From Novosphingobium marinum (GTDB taxonomy: Bacteria; Pseudomonadota; Alphaproteobacteria; Sphingomonadales; Sphingomonadaceae): a stretch of 49,823 nt of DNA. The notes beneath the pieces are model-generated. The model did not search any database and was not told where the DNA came from. It saw only the letters and a list, made by a program, of their open reading frames with translations. Positions within the stretch are counted from its first letter, which is position 1. Every line of letters begins with the position of its first letter. A program made the position numbers and the translations under genes. Below are positions 1 through 7,805 of this stretch, piece after piece. The stretch lies in contig NZ_JACBZF010000011.1 in the NCBI RefSeq assembly GCF_013408095.1, forward strand, positions 1 to 49,823, read 5' to 3'.

Positions 1-1
1 T

Positions 2-94
2 CCGGTTCCGCTTCGCTACACCTGCGGTCAGCCATGGCGCCGGAGACAACTATGCACTAACAATCAAACCGGACCACTCAATGGGGGCCGCTCA
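2..94 (-). mobile_element. Insertion-sequence end, left copy
   Basis: These 93 bases are the exact reverse complement of 49731-49823 at the other end of the window. Identity stops at the same base in both copies, where the inner end reads TGAGCGGCCCCCATT (or its complement), so this is the tip of a mobile element that continues out of the window to the left. A terminus beginning TG and ending CA fits IS3-type elements, but no transposase is present, so the family is unproven. The element directly abuts and truncates the sulfotransferase gene that follows. Confidence 0.75.
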
Positions 95-960
95 TGCCCA
101 AGACGGCGTCGACTTTTCTGCAGGAAAGGATTTTTCCGTGCCTCGAAGACCGGATTGTGATCTCGATGCCCGAAAATCGGTATTTCGATCCCGGCATGGG
201 GGAGCGGCTGCTCGCACAGGTCTTTCGGCGCAGCGAAACTGTCTGGAAATATGAAGCAGACGAAGTTTTCCGCGAGCTTTTCGGCAGGGACTGGATTGAA
301 GACAGGCGCGACATCGTCGTTTCCGATGAAGCAATAGGGCGTACGGCTTCGCGCCACGGGCTTCTCAAGGCACATCTTGCCGCTCTGAAGGCGGCGACCG
401 AGGAACGGGGCATTTCGCGGATAAAGCTTCTCTGCCTCGTCAGGCGGCAGGATCACTGGCTCGCGTCCCACTACGCCCAGGTTTCGGACCGCAGCGAGAA
501 TCCCGGTCAGTCCGATTTCGAACACCTGATCGACAAGATCGCCGATCCACGCGCCGAGCGGTTCACCTTCGGCGCGCTTCTCGATTACGCTGCCATCGAG
601 CAAGCCGTGTCGGAATCTCTGGGTCCCGAAAGCCTCGTGCTCATCCCGATGGAGTGGATGAACGTACACGAGGCCGCATTCCAAAATGCGATCGCCGGCT
701 TTCTTGAGATCGAGCCCGACGCCCTCGCTTGGGACTGCACGGTTCGCGACAACAAACGTAGCACAGGCCATGATCGATGGCAGCTTCGCAAAGCAGCCGG
801 CGGGATCGGAAGATTGATTGGCAAAGCGGGCTCGAAGCCGGAACAGATCGAACTGAAACCGGAGCTGTCGCGAAGGATTCTCGATATCTACCGCGCGCCG
901 AACCTTGAAACCGAGCGGTTGCGGGGGCTTGATCTTCAGGAGCTCGGCTATCTCCCGTGA
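94..960 (+). CDS. Sulfotransferase, 5'-truncated by insertion sequence
   Basis: About 288 residues resembling PAPS-dependent sulfotransferases that modify polysaccharides. The first residues, MPKTASTFLQ, match the 5'-phosphosulfate-binding loop (usually G-x-PKT-x-T/S-x-LQ), which normally sits about 10-15 residues into the protein after a short beta strand. Later segments with charged and aromatic residues such as LVRRQDHWLASHY look like the 3'-phosphate binding region. The apparent ATG lies exactly at the edge of the inserted element, so the true start and the preceding glycine were probably lost and this ATG is an internal Met. It heads a run of glycosyltransferase genes on the same strand, suggesting a role in sulfating an exported glycan. 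It is likely nonfunctional or poorly expressed now. Confidence 0.7.
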   Translation: MPKTASTFLQERIFPCLEDRIVISMPENRYFDPGMGERLLAQVFRRSETVWKYEADEVFRELFGRDWIEDRRDIVVSDEAIGRTASRHGLLKAHLAALKAATEERGISRIKLLCLVRRQDHWLASHYAQVSDRSENPGQSDFEHLIDKIADPRAERFTFGALLDYAAIEQAVSESLGPESLVLIPMEWMNVHEAAFQNAIAGFLEIEPDALAWDCTVRDNKRSTGHDRWQLRKAAGGIGRLIGKAGSKPEQIELKPELSRRILDIYRAPNLETERLRGLDLQELGYLP

Positions 961-1200
961 ACACTTGCCCTTCGGCAAGTTGCTCCGGCGCCGCATGTCC
1001 CGGAGGAACCGACCATTGCGTACGGCGTTAGCCAGATGAAGCATCGGAGCGGATGCACCTCGGCGGTTCCCGCGCGATCCGTCCGCAACGCGCCGCCGGG
1101 GCGAAACCGCCGCGATCGTGGCCCTTTACAACGACTGTTGGACGACTTTGAAAACCAACCGTAAAACTCATCGAATGCGGCGTTCGTCGTGGCGAGTGCC

Positions 1201-3111
1201 ATGACTGGCCGACCACAAGTCTCGGTTGTGGTGCCGTGCTTCAACGGCGAGAAGTTCCTGCGCGCTACACTTCAGTCGGTGTTGCGCCAGACCGAGGCTC
1301 CTCTGGAGATCATCGTTGCCGACAACGGCTCAACCGATGAAAGCCGCCGGGTAGCCTTCGAAACCGACCCATCGGTTGTAGTTCTCGATGTTCCCGAGCG
1401 GGGAGCATCGATCGCGCGAATTGCCGGAGCGAAGTTCGCACGCGGCGACGCGATCATGTTCCTCGACGCCGACGATCTCATCGCGCCGGATACGCTCGCG
1501 GCGATGGTCGACGTGCTTCAAGACAAGCCCGGTTCCATCGCTCGATGTCCTTGGCGTCGTTATGTCCCAGCATCAGAGGGTTGGCGCGTAATGCCGGCGT
1601 CGTGTCCCCCGCATCCGGGAGGCGTCGACGACCTCACGGCCTGGCTTTCCGGCTGGTATCACCCTCCCTGCTCGATCCTTTGGTCGCGGAGCGCCTATCA
1701 TTCTTCCGGCGGGTGGGACCCCGACATCTCGGTCAACGACGATGGCGACATCGTTATGCGCGCACTCGTCGCGGGCGTCAGACTGGTTCGAAGCGATCTT
1801 GGCACCGGATACTACCGGCGATTACCCGAGGACATGGAGTCGCTGTCGTCAAAGCAAAATACGCACGGCGGTGTCCTATCGCGCATACGGGTCCTCGAGA
1901 AGATTGCGGCGGACCTCGCCAGCAAGCATGATCTGGACCAATACCGGCATGCGCTGAACCTGGCAGTCGACAGCGTGCTGTCTGACGCCCGAAACTTTTC
2001 CGATTTGCTCCAGCGGTGCATTCGCCTGAAAGAGGCGCTCTCCGATGAACTTGTTGGGGCAGATGTCCCCTCCCACGCCAAACCTCATGCCGATGTGGAC
2101 GCCGAAGCGGTTCAGCACGCTCCTCCGCAATCGAAGGATTTCACCCGGCCAAGTGTGAGCGTGATCATACCGACATATAACCGGGCATCGATCGTCGGGC
2201 GCGCTATCGAGAGCGTTCTTGGACAAGACCATGCCAACTTCGAACTGCTCGTCGTGGACGACTGCTCCACCGACGACACCCTCGACATGCTCGAGAAGGT
2301 CAGAGACCCGCGGATGAGGATTCTGCGCCAACCCCGGAATGCCGGGGTAGCCGCGGCGCGAAATCGCGGGATGCGGGAGGCCAGGGGCGAGCTAATCGCA
2401 TTTCTCGATTCCGATGACGAATGGTTGCAGGGAAAGCTTTCCGCCCAGGTAAGGCTCATGGCAGGCAGGCCCGAAATCGGGCTAACCTATACCGGCGTCG
2501 AGCACTTTCTGCCCGGCGGGGTCGTCAGTATCGACCTGCCGGGCCATCGCGGCTGGCTGTTCGAAACGCTGCTTGTCAGAAACGTGGTGCATGGAGCCGG
2601 ATCGAATGCGATGATCCGTCGCGACGTGGTCGAGACGATCGGCTATTTCGACGAGAAGTATCCCGCAATCGAAGACTACGACTTCTGGGTCCGGCTTGCG
2701 CGCTTCTTCGCGATCGACGCCGTCGATGCCCCCTTGATCCGTTACTACGACGACACGGATGGCGCCGAGACCGGCGCGGTACGTCGCTCGCGGCACTTCG
2801 AGCGAAACATGAAGGCCCGACGGATGTTCTACGACCGGTTCCGCATGGATATGAGAAGGGCCGGTGTCGAAACCGACTTCCTGCTCGACAGCATCCGCCG
2901 ACACCTCGAATCCCCCGACGGGGACGCCGCCGCTGCTGCCAGTCTGGGTGCGAAGGCACTGAAAGCGAAACCACGCGAATGGCGAGCGATCGCATGGCCA
3001 GCGGCCTGTCTTCTACCGCGCTCTGCCAGGTTGGGCGTGCGGGCCGCGTATCGCGTGGCATTCAAGGCTCTCGCAAGGCGACCGGAGACCCGGGGGCTAG
3101 GTGCGCACTGA
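1201..3111 (+). CDS. Glycosyltransferase with two tandem GT2 domains
   Basis: A 636-residue protein with two family 2 (GT-A) glycosyltransferase domains. The first starts at about residue 4 (QVSVVVPCFNG) with its nucleotide-sugar DxD region at FLDADD. The second starts near residue 317 (SVSVIIPTYNRAS), with VVDDCSTDD and FLDSDDEW. Both keep the acidic residues that bind metal and UDP or GDP sugar, so two different or successive sugar transfers are possible. It is cytoplasmic with no clear membrane segment. The ATG at 1201 is chosen; a GTG at 1189 is an alternative. Its end overlaps the next GT4 reading frame, suggesting one transcript. Acceptor and donor sugars cannot be read from sequence. 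Confidence 0.88.
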   Translation: MTGRPQVSVVVPCFNGEKFLRATLQSVLRQTEAPLEIIVADNGSTDESRRVAFETDPSVVVLDVPERGASIARIAGAKFARGDAIMFLDADDLIAPDTLAAMVDVLQDKPGSIARCPWRRYVPASEGWRVMPASCPPHPGGVDDLTAWLSGWYHPPCSILWSRSAYHSSGGWDPDISVNDDGDIVMRALVAGVRLVRSDLGTGYYRRLPEDMESLSSKQNTHGGVLSRIRVLEKIAADLASKHDLDQYRHALNLAVDSVLSDARNFSDLLQRCIRLKEALSDELVGADVPSHAKPHADVDAEAVQHAPPQSKDFTRPSVSVIIPTYNRASIVGRAIESVLGQDHANFELLVVDDCSTDDTLDMLEKVRDPRMRILRQPRNAGVAAARNRGMREARGELIAFLDSDDEWLQGKLSAQVRLMAGRPEIGLTYTGVEHFLPGGVVSIDLPGHRGWLFETLLVRNVVHGAGSNAMIRRDVVETIGYFDEKYPAIEDYDFWVRLARFFAIDAVDAPLIRYYDDTDGAETGAVRRSRHFERNMKARRMFYDRFRMDMRRAGVETDFLLDSIRRHLESPDGDAAAAASLGAKALKAKPREWRAIAWPAACLLPRSARLGVRAAYRVAFKALARRPETRGLGAH

Positions 3112-3112
3112 C

Positions 3113-4261
3113 ATGTCCGAAAGCGCGCGCGCAAACCGGCTTGTGCATACGCGCCCGAGGACCGGTCGGCACGACCACATGGGCCGTGTGCTTCTCTATT
3201 CCCCGGTGGATGCCACTATCGCAGGCGGCGTGCAGACCGTGGTGGGCGCACTTGCCGGAGAACTCGACCGAAATGGGTATTCCCCGGAAACGATCTGGGG
3301 AGCGCCTCCCGGTCGCGCCGTGGCGGGCAAGTCGATCCAGCACCTTTTCGCGCGTCCAGATGCCGGACGGCGGACCCACCTGCCTTCGTTGCTAAAAACG
3401 GCGCGGATGTTGATCGGTACGCAGACATCGATCGTGAACGTCCATTATCTGACGCCCGCCGCGCACAATTTCCTCTTCCTTCGGCGCATCTTCGGCCACC
3501 GGGTAGTGATCAGCGTTCACGGCAGCGATTTGCTGAACCCGGACGGGCAGGAGGCGGAGATGCTGCCTGAGATGCTTTCGCAGGCGGACGCCGTCACAGC
3601 GGTTTCTCCGGAACTGCGAGACCGGGCATCGCAACTTGCGAACATACCTGCTGGTTCTATCCGCGTGATCAGCAACGGCATCGACACCGATTTCTGGGCA
3701 CCCGGCGATGGCGAACGCCCCTCGATCGCGGCCCCGCATTTCGTCGCCGTCGGGCGATTGGAGCCGGTCAAGGGTTTCGATATCCTGCTCGAGGCGATCG
3801 CCTCCGCCCGACGGCAGGGCCTGGGCGCCACTGCATCCGTCATCGGCGAAGGCAGCCAGCGCGACAATCTTGTCGAAAAAGCCCGCATCCTTGGCATCTC
3901 GGACAGGATTACATTTCCTGGAAGGATGTCGCCCGAAGAAATCAGGGCTGAACTACGTAACGCTTCGGCGTTCGTCCTCTCGTCGAGAAGGGAAGGTCTG
4001 CCGCTGTCGGTACTCGAGGCGATGGCTTGTGGGACGCCATGCGTTGCGACCGACGTGGGAGGGGTGGCCGACGCGATTGCGGATGGCGGCATCATCGTCC
4101 CGCCGGATAACCCCGATGCGCTGGCCGAAGCGTTTGGCGCGTGCGTCGAGCGTTCGGAACGTCATGCGCAGCTCTCGAGGCGCGCTCGCATCAGGGCTTA
4201 CGATTTCTCGATCAGGTCGATGGCCGAGGCCTACGGACAGGTCTTTCGCGCGCTCAGCTAA
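3113..4261 (+). CDS. GT4 family glycosyltransferase
   Basis: A GT-B fold retaining glycosyltransferase of about 382 residues. The N-terminal half has a glycine-rich start (DATIAGGVQTVVGAL) and the acceptor-domain segment SVHGSDLLNPDG. The C-terminal half has the donor-binding E-x7-E motif in EGLPLSVLEAMACG (about residues 294-302), followed by the conserved TDVGGVADAI. These are typical of GT4 enzymes that build exopolysaccharide or lipopolysaccharide chains at the inner face of the cytoplasmic membrane. The ATG at 3113 overlaps the preceding stop; a GTG at 3101 or an ATG at 3179 are other options. The overlap with the tandem GT2 gene implies translational coupling. Confidence 0.88.
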   Translation: MSESARANRLVHTRPRTGRHDHMGRVLLYSPVDATIAGGVQTVVGALAGELDRNGYSPETIWGAPPGRAVAGKSIQHLFARPDAGRRTHLPSLLKTARMLIGTQTSIVNVHYLTPAAHNFLFLRRIFGHRVVISVHGSDLLNPDGQEAEMLPEMLSQADAVTAVSPELRDRASQLANIPAGSIRVISNGIDTDFWAPGDGERPSIAAPHFVAVGRLEPVKGFDILLEAIASARRQGLGATASVIGEGSQRDNLVEKARILGISDRITFPGRMSPEEIRAELRNASAFVLSSRREGLPLSVLEAMACGTPCVATDVGGVADAIADGGIIVPPDNPDALAEAFGACVERSERHAQLSRRARIRAYDFSIRSMAEAYGQVFRALS

Positions 4262-4347
4262 CTCGCGACACACGCGCGCCTTCAATCGATATGCAAGCGC
4301 GCAAGGGGAACCAACCGCCCTGCCAGTCATTCGACCTGTGCAGCCTC

Positions 4348-5529
4348 ATGACAGACGCGATCTCCTTCATAGTTCCGACATTCAACAGGGCGGAGTTTCT
4401 GCATGAATGTCTCGATTCCATTCTTTCCGAGGCGGGACCGGACGACGAGGTGCTGGTCGTCGACGACGGCTCGACCGACCACACAGCCGCGGTTCTTGCC
4501 GAATTCGCCCCTCGAGTGAAGTCGATTTCTCTCGAGAATGGCGGGAAGGCGCGCGCATTGAATATCGCCCTTTCCAAGACCGACAAGCCGCTGGTCTGGA
4601 TCGTGGACGACGACGATGTTCTTGCTCCCGGCGGGCGCACCAGGCTGATGCAGGGATTCGCCTCCCACCGGAGCGTCGACTTCACTTATGGCCGCTACCT
4701 GCGCTTTCGGTCCACGAATGGAGAGCGGCAATTCGAACACACGGGCTATTGGAGACCTTGCCGGCCCGACGAGCTCCTTCCAGCTACGCTCGAGGACATG
4801 TTCGTCCATCAACCGGGCATGCTGGTACGCAGGACGCTTTACGAGCAAGTAGGTCCCTTCGACGAGGATCTGGACCGGTCGGTGGATTATGAAATGCTGA
4901 TCCGCCTCGCCCGATGCGCAACCCCGTTCGGTACCGACGAGGTCGTATTCTATCAGCGACAGCACGATGGAGAGCGCGGCTCCGCGTCGATGCGAATCAA
5001 GGCCGAGCAACGCGACAAGTCGTGGTTGTCGCACGATGCCGAGATCGTGCGCAAATTGCGGGGCGACCTCGATCTTGCCGAATACCTGCCCGGACGCTCG
5101 ATCGGGTCCCGCAGGGACCGTCGGCTCGCGCTGATTCAGCGCGCTACGGTCATGATGCGAAAGGGCCTTACCGCGCTCGCATTCGACGATTTTCGCCAAG
5201 CAGCCGCTGTTACTGTCGCACGGTTGAACGAAACGGAGACCGAAACCGCCAAGCGAGCCCTCGGCTCCAAATATGGCGCCGAGACGGTCGATCGCGACCG
5301 CATGTTTCTCTCCGGGCTGGTCCGCCTAGAGCAGCAGTCCGACGTCGGACGAGAACTGGCGGATGCGATCCGTTCAGGTCTGCTATGGCGGATCAAGCAT
5401 TCGATCGTGTCCGGCCAGATCGCGCGCGGACTCAGCTATGCGACCGCAGCGGGCAATCTTAAGATCGCATCGTTGCGCAACCGGTTGCGCAGCCACCCGG
5501 GCCGAAACTGCTCTGGCCGCAAGACCTAG
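4348..5529 (+). CDS. GT2 family glycosyltransferase
   Basis: A 393-residue protein whose first 230 residues form a GT2 domain: SFIVPTFNRAEF at the start, VVDDGSTDHT for nucleotide binding and a strongly acidic WIVDDDDVL in the metal-binding DxD position. The C-terminal 150 residues are helical and without a recognised domain. The reading frame stays open upstream to 4141, but that part overlaps the GT4 gene in another frame and lacks GT2 features, so the ATG at 4348 immediately before the first beta strand is chosen. It is the last gene of the + strand glycan block. Donor and acceptor are unknown. Confidence 0.85.
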   Translation: MTDAISFIVPTFNRAEFLHECLDSILSEAGPDDEVLVVDDGSTDHTAAVLAEFAPRVKSISLENGGKARALNIALSKTDKPLVWIVDDDDVLAPGGRTRLMQGFASHRSVDFTYGRYLRFRSTNGERQFEHTGYWRPCRPDELLPATLEDMFVHQPGMLVRRTLYEQVGPFDEDLDRSVDYEMLIRLARCATPFGTDEVVFYQRQHDGERGSASMRIKAEQRDKSWLSHDAEIVRKLRGDLDLAEYLPGRSIGSRRDRRLALIQRATVMMRKGLTALAFDDFRQAAAVTVARLNETETETAKRALGSKYGAETVDRDRMFLSGLVRLEQQSDVGRELADAIRSGLLWRIKHSIVSGQIARGLSYATAAGNLKIASLRNRLRSHPGRNCSGRKT

Positions 5530-5586
5530 ATTGCCACAATTGCGTTGGCCGAAAGAGTCCGGGGCCAAAAGAGTCCGGCGTTCAGG

Positions 5587-6813
5587 CTAGGCAGCATCCA
5601 TGGAGCGACACATCTCGGCTAGCCCGTGTCGCACGGCATCTGCATCGACCTCCATGTCGCGAAAATTTTCGGGTCCGCCACCGACGGGTCTTGTCCCGAC
5701 AATTCCGTATCGATGGCCCATCGCACAAGCCAGCGCATAGAAATTCGGGTTGGGAAAGCCCAGCCAGGCCATCTCGAACACATGTGTGCCGGACGGGCAG
5801 AAGATCATGTTGGTGAGGCCTGCACCATGCGGCGCGGCAAGGGCTTCGGCTTCCGCCATCATTTCGACCTGCGATACGAAGGACACATCTTCCATATCGT
5901 ACCGCTGGAAGCCTGCCGCTTCGAACAGGGGCCAGACTTCATCCTCGTTCACCAAGCGTCGTACCTTCGCCTTGCGGCGGCTGATGTAGATCCGACGCCC
6001 TTTGCCACGGCCTTGCGCGCTGGCTGTCATCCGCTCGCGCACAGGCCTCAGCAACTCGCCGCGGAACCTATCAGTCCCGACGACTGTCAGCGTGCCGACT
6101 TTCAGAACCTCGCCCGGCCTGAACCGCTGGTGATCGGCAGGATCAAGTCCGAGCATTTCGAGGGATGCCTGCATCGTCCCGGTCAGCTTTTCCGGCAGAA
6201 GAATGCTTGCCGAGCGTCCCTCTCGCGTGAGGAGACTAAGCTTGGGCAGATGGGCCGAAAGCCAGTGCGAATGGTTGTCGTACACGCGTTCGCAGACCCA
6301 CGTGGCTTGTGCCAGCCTGCGTACCGGTGGTGACGAGCGCATGTGCTCTGCGTGCAGGTTCCGAAACCGGATTTCCCGCATTTCAAGAGACTTTCCATCC
6401 TTTGTCAGGATTGCAGGATAGAATTCGCCCTCGCCGTCAATACAGGTGACCACGGTGGCGTCGGGTATGGTGGCGATGAACGTCTCGCCTTTCGGCCGGC
6501 TGGGCACATCGCGCATCGAATAGCCCCACCAGCCGGCATCGTCGGGAAGATCCTGCAAGCTACCCACATTGAATGGCAAAGGATTGTCGGCGCGAGCGGC
6601 AGGATGGATGACCTCGAACCCTGCTGCTTCGCCTTTCGACCTGACTTCCTCTACGTGCCGCGCCGCAGTGGTGGTCTTGCAGTGTCGATACCCGACGAGC
6701 GCGGGCGGCAGCCCGGCATCTACGGCCAGTTCGCAAGCACTACGGGCAACGCGGCGCAAGGGAGCAAGGGTGGCCTTCGGATCGATGCGGGTATGCGATT
6801 CCTGGTTTTGCAA
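5587..6813 (-). CDS. GT61-type (DUF563) glycosyltransferase
   Basis: A 408-residue protein with the DUF563/GT61 layout known from capsule and exopolysaccharide loci. A basic RRIYISRRKA strand is followed by a segment ending in the family hallmark APHGAGLTNMIFCP (about residues 323-337), and then EMAWLGFPNPNFY. Such enzymes transfer sugars to surface polysaccharides. The frame begins with TTG at 6813, preceded by GAGGTAAG as a plausible ribosome site; no ATG start lies near. It is convergent with the + strand GT block, so it has its own promoter or belongs with the two - strand genes upstream. Confidence 0.82.
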   Translation of the reverse strand: MQNQESHTRIDPKATLAPLRRVARSACELAVDAGLPPALVGYRHCKTTTAARHVEEVRSKGEAAGFEVIHPAARADNPLPFNVGSLQDLPDDAGWWGYSMRDVPSRPKGETFIATIPDATVVTCIDGEGEFYPAILTKDGKSLEMREIRFRNLHAEHMRSSPPVRRLAQATWVCERVYDNHSHWLSAHLPKLSLLTREGRSASILLPEKLTGTMQASLEMLGLDPADHQRFRPGEVLKVGTLTVVGTDRFRGELLRPVRERMTASAQGRGKGRRIYISRRKAKVRRLVNEDEVWPLFEAAGFQRYDMEDVSFVSQVEMMAEAEALAAPHGAGLTNMIFCPSGTHVFEMAWLGFPNPNFYALACAMGHRYGIVGTRPVGGGPENFRDMEVDADAVRHGLAEMCRSMDAA

Positions 6814-6983
6814 GCACTTACCTCAAAGTTGTCGGAGGATCGCTCGCAATTTGAACATGCGGTGCGCACGGCGAAGCGAGCCCTGCCCCAGAAACCATTT
6901 CGGTGAACTGATGTTCCGTGCAGCTGCTTGCCCCGCATTGCCGATCCGTAAGGCCGCACTCTGGATATTTCTTTGCCAAGGGG

Positions 6984-7766
6984 TCAGCGGAAGGCAACGT
7001 TCACCTCGTCGCGATGGTCCGTCACGTACCGCAGCAGACCGTACTGGAACATCACCAGTCCCGAGAACTCCAGTGCTTCTTCGATCGCGGTCCAGATACT
7101 GTATTCGAAGTGCCTCCCATCGATTTTTTCGTCGAGCAGGGAATTGTACATCTCGATCCCGATCGAGCCGCCGAGGAAAAGCACTGCCGCCAGGCCGAAG
7201 CGATAGCGGGACTTGCCGGGAAGCGCGAAATACCAGCGCGCGAGGATCAGGGCCAGCAAGCCGACCGCGGGAATCCCGACCAGCGTCCAGCTATAGTTGA
7301 ATACCCCGCCAAGATTGCCGGCAGCAGGAACAACGCGCTCGAGCACCTTGCCACTCAATTCGTGAAGCATGGCGACCTCGTCCAGCGACAGGACGATGAA
7401 GACGAACGCCAGGAATTGCCAGCTCCGCTTGTACCGGGACGCGGCGTCTGTAGTCGCCGAGAGCAGCAACAGGATCGAGCATGAAAGCAGGAGCATCGAC
7501 GCAAGGTATGTCGGGATGCTGCTATCGCTGGCGAGCGAGAACCTGGTCGCCACCCGCCGCGATGTTTCGCCGGGTCCGGAAACCAGGAACAGGTCGGCGG
7601 CGAAACCAAAAATCCAGACGACGACCACGATCAGGCAGGTAAGCCGCGTTACCTTTCCGCTCACAATCGTGAGATATAGTCGGCCATGATCCTTGTCTCC
7701 ACTACCGGTGGATCGAAGTCGCGCGTGGTCGTCGCAATAATCGTAGTTGGAAGAACGGATATCCAT
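6984..7766 (-). CDS. Polytopic membrane protein of unknown function
   Basis: About 260 residues with at least six hydrophobic segments, for example CLIVVVVWIFGFAADLFLV, SMLLLSCSILLLL, FLAFVFIVLSLDEVAML and VGIPAVGLLALILARWYF. Two charged clusters sit at membrane edges: LSLDEVAMLHE, and TAIEEALEFSG near the C terminus. Their acidic and histidine residues could bind a metal or act in catalysis, but no family was recognised. The ATG at 7766 is preceded by AGAGG; a GTG at 7799 extends the frame and a GTG just before the first helix is also possible. It lies between the GT61 gene and the GH16-like gene on the same strand, suggesting a link to glycan export or modification, which is an inference. 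Confidence 0.6.
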   Translation of the reverse strand: MDIRSSNYDYCDDHARLRSTGSGDKDHGRLYLTIVSGKVTRLTCLIVVVVWIFGFAADLFLVSGPGETSRRVATRFSLASDSSIPTYLASMLLLSCSILLLLSATTDAASRYKRSWQFLAFVFIVLSLDEVAMLHELSGKVLERVVPAAGNLGGVFNYSWTLVGIPAVGLLALILARWYFALPGKSRYRFGLAAVLFLGGSIGIEMYNSLLDEKIDGRHFEYSIWTAIEEALEFSGLVMFQYGLLRYVTDHRDEVNVAFR

Positions 7767-7805
7767 GCCTCTCTGGCTTGCCCGTAACAGGAGGATCACT
7801 TCCTA

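Noticed and set aside
64..1044. 326-codon frame on the - strand opposite the sulfotransferase
   Set aside because: It is the antisense shadow of a gene with clear sulfotransferase motifs and shows no family features of its own.
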